Below are positions 59,754-64,000 of a stretch of 64,000 nucleotides of DNA, piece by piece; the stretch's first letter is position 1, and every line of letters starts with the position of its first letter. Under the pieces are notes generated by a model. The model did no database searches. It had not been told where the DNA came from and saw nothing but the letters and a program-made list of their open reading frames with translations. The translations under genes were made by a program, and so were the position numbers. The DNA comes from Proteiniphilum sp. X52 (GTDB lineage Bacteria; Bacteroidota; Bacteroidia; Bacteroidales; Dysgonomonadaceae), in the NCBI RefSeq assembly GCF_003712195.1, contig NZ_RDSD01000017.1:1-64000 (forward strand). Reading direction: 5' to 3'.

Positions 59754-61543
59754 ATCTCCTGATTCACTTTTCTCACTCTATCCTCATCCACTTTCAGCAG
59801 TTTCCTGTCATAAGTCAATAACCCGTTTACTTCGACTTCGACATCGGTAGTCTGGGTATACACAGCGGCGGAGAATCCCTGACGGATCAGTTGTTTCAGT
59901 TGTTCGGCATATTTGACATACTCATCGGTCACTTCTTTGGCACTGTTGAACTGTATATAACCCCAGTTGCGATCGGGTTCCCAGAGATGTTCCTTGTTAG
60001 CCCATCCGATCCCGCCATATTCACCAAGCACGGTAGCCCGTTGGGCATCGTAGAGATAGAGCTGGGGAGCAGGATATTGGTGCAGGTCGAGTATATCCCC
60101 TACCGGATAGTGGTTACCACCGCTGGCCGGATTCACCAGGCGGGAGGGATCGTATTGCTTGGTCCATTCGGTAATCTCCCGGGTTTTGAATTGCCCCCAC
60201 GCTTCATTAAAGGGCACCCACACACCTATCGACGGATAAGAATAGAGATAGTCCATAATCTCTTTCCATTCTTTACGGAAATTAGCTTCCGACTCGGCGG
60301 AGCGCACCCTTTCCACACCGTCGAAATACTTTCGCATCTGCCATTCGGGCCCCCTGTCACCATTGGGCATATCCTGCCATACAATTATTCCGTGACGGTC
60401 GCAGTGTGTGTACCACCGTGCCGGTTCCACTTTCACATGCTTACGGATCATGTTGAAGCCGAGTTCCTTGGTTTTCAACACATCGTACTCCAAAGCCTCA
60501 TCGGAAGGCGCGGTATAAAGTCCGTCGGGCCACCATCCCTGGTCGAGGGGGCCGAAATGGAAAAGATCTTTGTCATTGAGTTGCAAACGCACAATTCCCT
60601 TATCGTCGCGCTTCATGGAATATTTACGCATAGCGGCATAACTTGCCACTTTATCGAGTTGCTTATTACCATCCCAAAGAGTAATCTCCAAGTCGTAGAG
60701 ATGCGGACTGTCAGGCGACCAGAGTTTTACATTTTCCGGCATCGCGATCTCCACTGGCAGGTTATTGATGGCCTGTCCCGTCGCGACCACACGGGAGCCT
60801 TCCTTTACTTTCACCTCTATTTTGGCGGCAGAAGCGCGCCCATTAGTGATAGCCCGCACCGCTAACATATTTTTATCGACATCAGGCGTGATCCTGATAT
60901 TTTCGATATGGGTTTCAGGCACCGGCTCCAGCCATACGGTCTGCCAGATCCCGGTCACGGGCGTATACCAGATACCTTCCGGTTTATTCACTTGTTTTCC
61001 GCGGGGTTGGTACCCCTCGTCAGTGGAATCCCACACTTTTACCACGAGTGTGTTATTGCCATTGACCAGTGCGGGAGTAATATCGAAAGAGAAAGGGGTA
61101 TATCCACCGGTATGTTGTCCTACTTTCACACCGTTCACCCATACATCCGCTTTCCAGTCCACCGCCCCAAAATGGAGGAGTATCTTATGGTTTCTCCATT
61201 TGGACGGTACGGTAAACTCACGCTGATACCATAGTTCATTGTCGCTGCCCACCCTTTTTTGTACTCCCGAGAGGCTTGATTCTACGGCAAACGGCACCAG
61301 GATCTGGCCGTCGAAATGAGTCGGTTTTTGTTTTCCAACCGGAAGGATGGCATAATTCCACAACCCGTTAAGATTCTGCCATTCACCGCGCTCCATAATA
61401 GGTCTTGGATACTCCGGTAACACATTATCCACATCGATTTGTGTTGCCCACCGGGTTTTAATCTTGTCTCCAGCCGGTTGCCACTGGGCTGAGAGAGTAA
61501 AAGTTGCTACAAGTAAAACAAATAAAACTAGTTTCGATTTCAT
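59732..61543 (-). CDS. GH2-family glycoside hydrolase (beta-galactosidase/glucuronidase-like)
   Basis: 603 aa from the internal ATG near 61543 (frame open to 61564 via GTG). Signal peptide (MKSKLVLFVLLVATFTLSAQ). N-terminal jelly roll (WYQREFTVPSKW, DVWVNGVKVGQHTGGYTPFSFDITP), immunoglobulin-like domain, then the TIM barrel with the acid/base Glu in VWVPFNEAWGQFKT and nucleophile Glu in ATVLGEYGGIGWANK. It lacks the C-terminal small-chain domains of LacZ. Close relatives are found in many glycan loci with differing specificity. First gene after the HTCS; a MITE lies in its upstream region. Confidence 0.93.
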   Translation of the reverse strand: MKSKLVLFVLLVATFTLSAQWQPAGDKIKTRWATQIDVDNVLPEYPRPIMERGEWQNLNGLWNYAILPVGKQKPTHFDGQILVPFAVESSLSGVQKRVGSDNELWYQREFTVPSKWRNHKILLHFGAVDWKADVWVNGVKVGQHTGGYTPFSFDITPALVNGNNTLVVKVWDSTDEGYQPRGKQVNKPEGIWYTPVTGIWQTVWLEPVPETHIENIRITPDVDKNMLAVRAITNGRASAAKIEVKVKEGSRVVATGQAINNLPVEIAMPENVKLWSPDSPHLYDLEITLWDGNKQLDKVASYAAMRKYSMKRDDKGIVRLQLNDKDLFHFGPLDQGWWPDGLYTAPSDEALEYDVLKTKELGFNMIRKHVKVEPARWYTHCDRHGIIVWQDMPNGDRGPEWQMRKYFDGVERVRSAESEANFRKEWKEIMDYLYSYPSIGVWVPFNEAWGQFKTREITEWTKQYDPSRLVNPASGGNHYPVGDILDLHQYPAPQLYLYDAQRATVLGEYGGIGWANKEHLWEPDRNWGYIQFNSAKEVTDEYVKYAEQLKQLIRQGFSAAVYTQTTDVEVEVNGLLTYDRKLLKVDEDRVRKVNQEICNILSK

Positions 61544-61645
61544 AAGACAATATTCATTATTCACATTAAAGTCATAGGGAACTCGCGTTGAATCATTATC
61601 CTTAGTGTAATAATCTTCCCGCTCATTTCATGTGGATATTATTTT

Positions 61646-61837
61646 AGAAACTGTTTTGAATTTTACGAGTAATTATTTCACGCTTGTTTTTTCACTCTTT
61701 CATATTGTTTTTGCCCTTTTTCGCGCCTTTGAACTTTCATTTCTTTTAAGTGGCCCGCCACATTTCAATCAATGAAAATCCAAATCCATCAAAAAATGGC
61801 TACAAAACAATGGATGAAAAAATTCAAAACAACTTCT
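61646..61837 (-). mobile_element. MITE-like element, copy B (192 bp)
   Basis: Reverse complement of the element at 10231-10413, nearly identical apart from 9 extra bases. Ends AGAAACTGTTTTGAATTTT and AAAATTCAAAACAACTTCT are inverted repeats. It lies in the 397-bp spacer between the HTCS stop and the GH2 start, so the GH2 promoter is next to or inside it. Apart from this element I see nothing in the spacer. Confidence 0.75.
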
Positions 61838-61940
61838 AAATAAAATTATAATTTTGAGTTTACGAAAATAGATGTTTATAAATAAACAAAAAAGTACAAA
61901 TTAGTCAAAAAGTAAAAATATAATCTCATTCTGACTTCTT

Positions 61941-64000
61941 TTATTCAAAATCTTTGGGTAAAACCCCGAATTGCTGTTGAAAACACTTGGTGAAGTAAGA
62001 AGGTGAATTAAATCCAACCATATAACTGATCTCATTTACTTTGTAAACTTTTTCCTTGAGCAACTGTGCCGCTTTTTTCAGACGCTCCACCCTGATATAT
62101 TCGTTAGGGGTCAGATCCAGCACACCTTTTATTTTCCGGTAAAAACTGGCACGGCTCATATTGAACTGTCCCGATATATCTTCCACAATAAATTCGGAAT
62201 TGTCGATATTTTCCTGTACGATGGCATGTAGTTTTTTAACAAATTCTTCATCCGATTTGGTACGTACTATGCTGTTGGCGCCGATAAACGGATTTTTCAG
62301 AAATGTTTCGCGTAGTTTTTCCCGGTTCTGCAGCAGATTGGCGATCTGCGCCATCAGCACTTCCAAAGAAAAGGGTTTATCGATATAGGCATCGGCGCCT
62401 GTCTCAAATCCCTGTACTTTGGATTCTACATTTACTTTTGCCGTGAGCAGTATCACCGGTATATGGCTGAATTCAACATCGAGTTTCACCCTCTTGGTCA
62501 GTTCCAGACCATCCATTTCTGGCATCATAATATCGCTCACAATAAGACTCACATTTTCCTCACGGAGTATTTCCAGGGCCTGTATCCCGTTTTCCGCCGT
62601 CTTTATATGATAATGTGACGAGAGAAACTTTTCTTCAAACCGCAACAATTCCACATCATCGTCGACCAAAAGTATGGTATAAGCCGCTACCGTTTTTTCA
62701 ACATGTGTATCCGGCTCCCTTTTTCCCAATTCTCTCGCTGGTTCAGATACAGCTTTATCGGTCTCACCAACCGGCAGTGTGAGGTGAAAAAGAATCCATT
62801 CATCGTCATTTTCCAAAACCAGATTTCCTTTATGCAGTTCAGCCAAAGATTTGGAAAGGGCCAACCCGATACCTGTGCCCGCAGTTTTACCATCTTTCTC
62901 CTTATCGAGATGCACAAAAGGTTTGAAGATCTCCTCCCTGTATTCATCCGGAATTTTCTCTCCGTCGTTTTCCGTAAGCAGATGAAACATGCCGTTCTGT
63001 TCATCGGTTGAAATATACGCCTTCATCCGCACACAGCTATCGCAATACTTAATGGCATTGTTCACCAAATTACTGACTATCTTCAGGAAAGCTTCTTTGT
63101 CAAGCAGCATAAAGATATCATTATCAGGCAGATCAAGTTCAAAGGTCAAATTACGTTGCCTCGCCAGAGGGGTGAACCGCAGAAATGTCTCCCTGATCAG
63201 TCCCGAAGCATTCTGCCTGCGGAGGTTCAGAGAATAAGCATCCGATTCGGTCTTGCGGAAATCCAACAACTGATTGGCCAGATTGAGCAGTCTATCGGTA
63301 TTCTTACTCATAATTTGAAGGTTCTCCTTTATGTTATCGGAGACCTCTCCAGTCATGATCACATGATCGAGTGGCGCTTTAATTAATGACAAAGGTGTGC
63401 GTATCTCATGTGCCACGTTGGTGAAAAAATCGATCTTCGACCGGTATAATTCCCGTTCTTTCTCATTCTCAAATATCCTCATTTTACGTCGTTGGACACG
63501 TTGTTCACGCATCTTTAAAACACGGAATAAGAGTATCATTGAAAATGCAACCAGCAAGAAATAAATTAAATAAGCCCATCCGCTTAACCAGAATGGCGGA
63601 CGTATCTGAATGGCAAGCGTCTTTATATTCGCCGCATTTTCATTTTCTTCATCTCCATTCAATTTGACTATAAGCCTGTATTTCCCCGGCATCAGATTTG
63701 AATATATGATATCTTGTTTATCCTTTACACGAATCCACTCTTTATCAAACCCTTCCAGTTTATATAAGATATTATTGGCATTCAAGTTGGAATAGTTGAG
63801 CACGGCATATTCCAATCTGAAAGAATTCTTATTGTAGGGCAAGATCAATTCATTGGCATAGAGAATACTTCCCTTCAATAATGATCTTTCGTCGGCGGGA
63901 CTTACCCGCTCATTTTTCACAAATAACTCCGTAAAGACAATGGGTACGTCAAGTTTTGTTTCACTAAAAGCGGAAGGATTAAAACGGACAAAACCATCGG
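61941..64000 (-). CDS. Hybrid two-component system regulator (HTCS), C-terminal part, locus D
   Basis: The frame is open to the window edge, so about 686 C-terminal residues are visible and the true start is outside. Order: end of the last Reg_prop propeller (GFVRFNPSAF), Y_Y_Y domain (YKLEGFDKEWIRVKDKQDI, LMPGKYRLIVKLNGD), one membrane helix (LSGWAYLIYFLLVAFSMILL), HisKA with NVAHEIRTPLSLI, HATPase (GTGIGLALSKSL), receiver with phospho-Asp in LIVSDIMMPEMDG, AraC HTH (FNMSRASFYRKIKGVLDLTPNEYI..YMVGFNSPSYFTKCFQ). Key residues intact. Should control the GH2/GH43 operon. Confidence 0.96.
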   Translation of the reverse strand, partial: DGFVRFNPSAFSETKLDVPIVFTELFVKNERVSPADERSLLKGSILYANELILPYNKNSFRLEYAVLNYSNLNANNILYKLEGFDKEWIRVKDKQDIIYSNLMPGKYRLIVKLNGDEENENAANIKTLAIQIRPPFWLSGWAYLIYFLLVAFSMILLFRVLKMREQRVQRRKMRIFENEKERELYRSKIDFFTNVAHEIRTPLSLIKAPLDHVIMTGEVSDNIKENLQIMSKNTDRLLNLANQLLDFRKTESDAYSLNLRRQNASGLIRETFLRFTPLARQRNLTFELDLPDNDIFMLLDKEAFLKIVSNLVNNAIKYCDSCVRMKAYISTDEQNGMFHLLTENDGEKIPDEYREEIFKPFVHLDKEKDGKTAGTGIGLALSKSLAELHKGNLVLENDDEWILFHLTLPVGETDKAVSEPARELGKREPDTHVEKTVAAYTILLVDDDVELLRFEEKFLSSHYHIKTAENGIQALEILREENVSLIVSDIMMPEMDGLELTKRVKLDVEFSHIPVILLTAKVNVESKVQGFETGADAYIDKPFSLEVLMAQIANLLQNREKLRETFLKNPFIGANSIVRTKSDEEFVKKLHAIVQENIDNSEFIVEDISGQFNMSRASFYRKIKGVLDLTPNEYIRVERLKKAAQLLKEKVYKVNEISYMVGFNSPSYFTKCFQQQFGVLPKDFE

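Noticed and set aside
59891-60865. 324-codon plus-strand reading frame
   Set aside because: Lies entirely antisense to the GH2 gene, has low-complexity composition and no family resemblance; GH2 has all catalytic motifs in the other strand.

Overview
The window looks like chromosomal DNA of a Bacteroidota (Bacteroidales) carbohydrate degrader. There are three complete SusC/SusD pairs, two hybrid two-component regulators (sensor kinase, receiver and AraC domain in one chain), an ECF sigma/FecR pair feeding a SusC with an STN domain, many lipoproteins, weak Shine-Dalgarno sequences, and repeated matches to the Bacteroidota -7 promoter box TAnnTTTG. A Dysgonomonadaceae-like host is a guess from gene content; no rRNA or taxonomic marker is present.

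Layout. (1) 569-9412, minus strand: locus A, an operon of an IPT/NHL-repeat lipoprotein, SusC, SusD, a DUF1735-type lipoprotein and a Big2 + F5/8C lipoprotein, with no glycoside hydrolase. Its leader (9802-9973) shares a C-tract, GTTAAC and a 32-nt identical AT block with 112-291, the presumed leader of the next operon to the left. (2) 10413-22136, minus: locus B, ECF sigma, FecR, STN-SusC, SusD, an 823-aa lipoprotein of unknown function and a secreted FAD oxidoreductase, again without a glycosidase. A 19-copy heptanucleotide array lies between the last two genes and a MITE-like element abuts the 3' end. (3) 22137-22788: intergenic, with two degenerate copies of a sequence resembling a type II-C CRISPR repeat and no cas genes. 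(4) 22789-37130, minus: a HAD phosphatase, then locus C (SusC, SusD, DUF4859 lipoprotein, GH127, large DUF5695-like protein) interspersed with three cut-down genes: a GH43 stub, an HExxH metallopeptidase fragment and a prolyl-oligopeptidase remnant. The divergent HTCS at 37472-41512 probably controls it. (5) 41509-44883: glycyl radical enzyme and its radical-SAM activase. (6) 45158-56935: mostly housekeeping: S41 protease, rpiB, tkt, an rRNA/tRNA methyltransferase, tRNA-His, a bifunctional-nuclease-domain protein, rsmE, a large MG2/plug protein, an MlrC-type protein and nth. (7) 56967-64000, minus: locus D, HTCS (runs off the end), GH2, a 58-aa lipoprotein stub, GH43, secreted aldose epimerase and a small membrane protein. 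A second copy of the MITE lies between the HTCS and GH2.

Working together: loci A-D are glycan or nutrient uptake loci. SusC/SusD import oligomers, the lipoproteins bind or cut them at the surface, and HTCS or sigma/anti-sigma proteins sense them. GH127 and GH43 in locus C suggest an arabinose-containing glycan; GH2, GH43 and mutarotase in locus D suggest arabinan, galactan or a similar side chain. tkt and rpiB supply the pentose-phosphate steps that arabinose or xylose would need. The mobile-like and repetitive elements and the gene stubs all lie in loci A-D and the flanking spacers, while 45-57 kb is clean.
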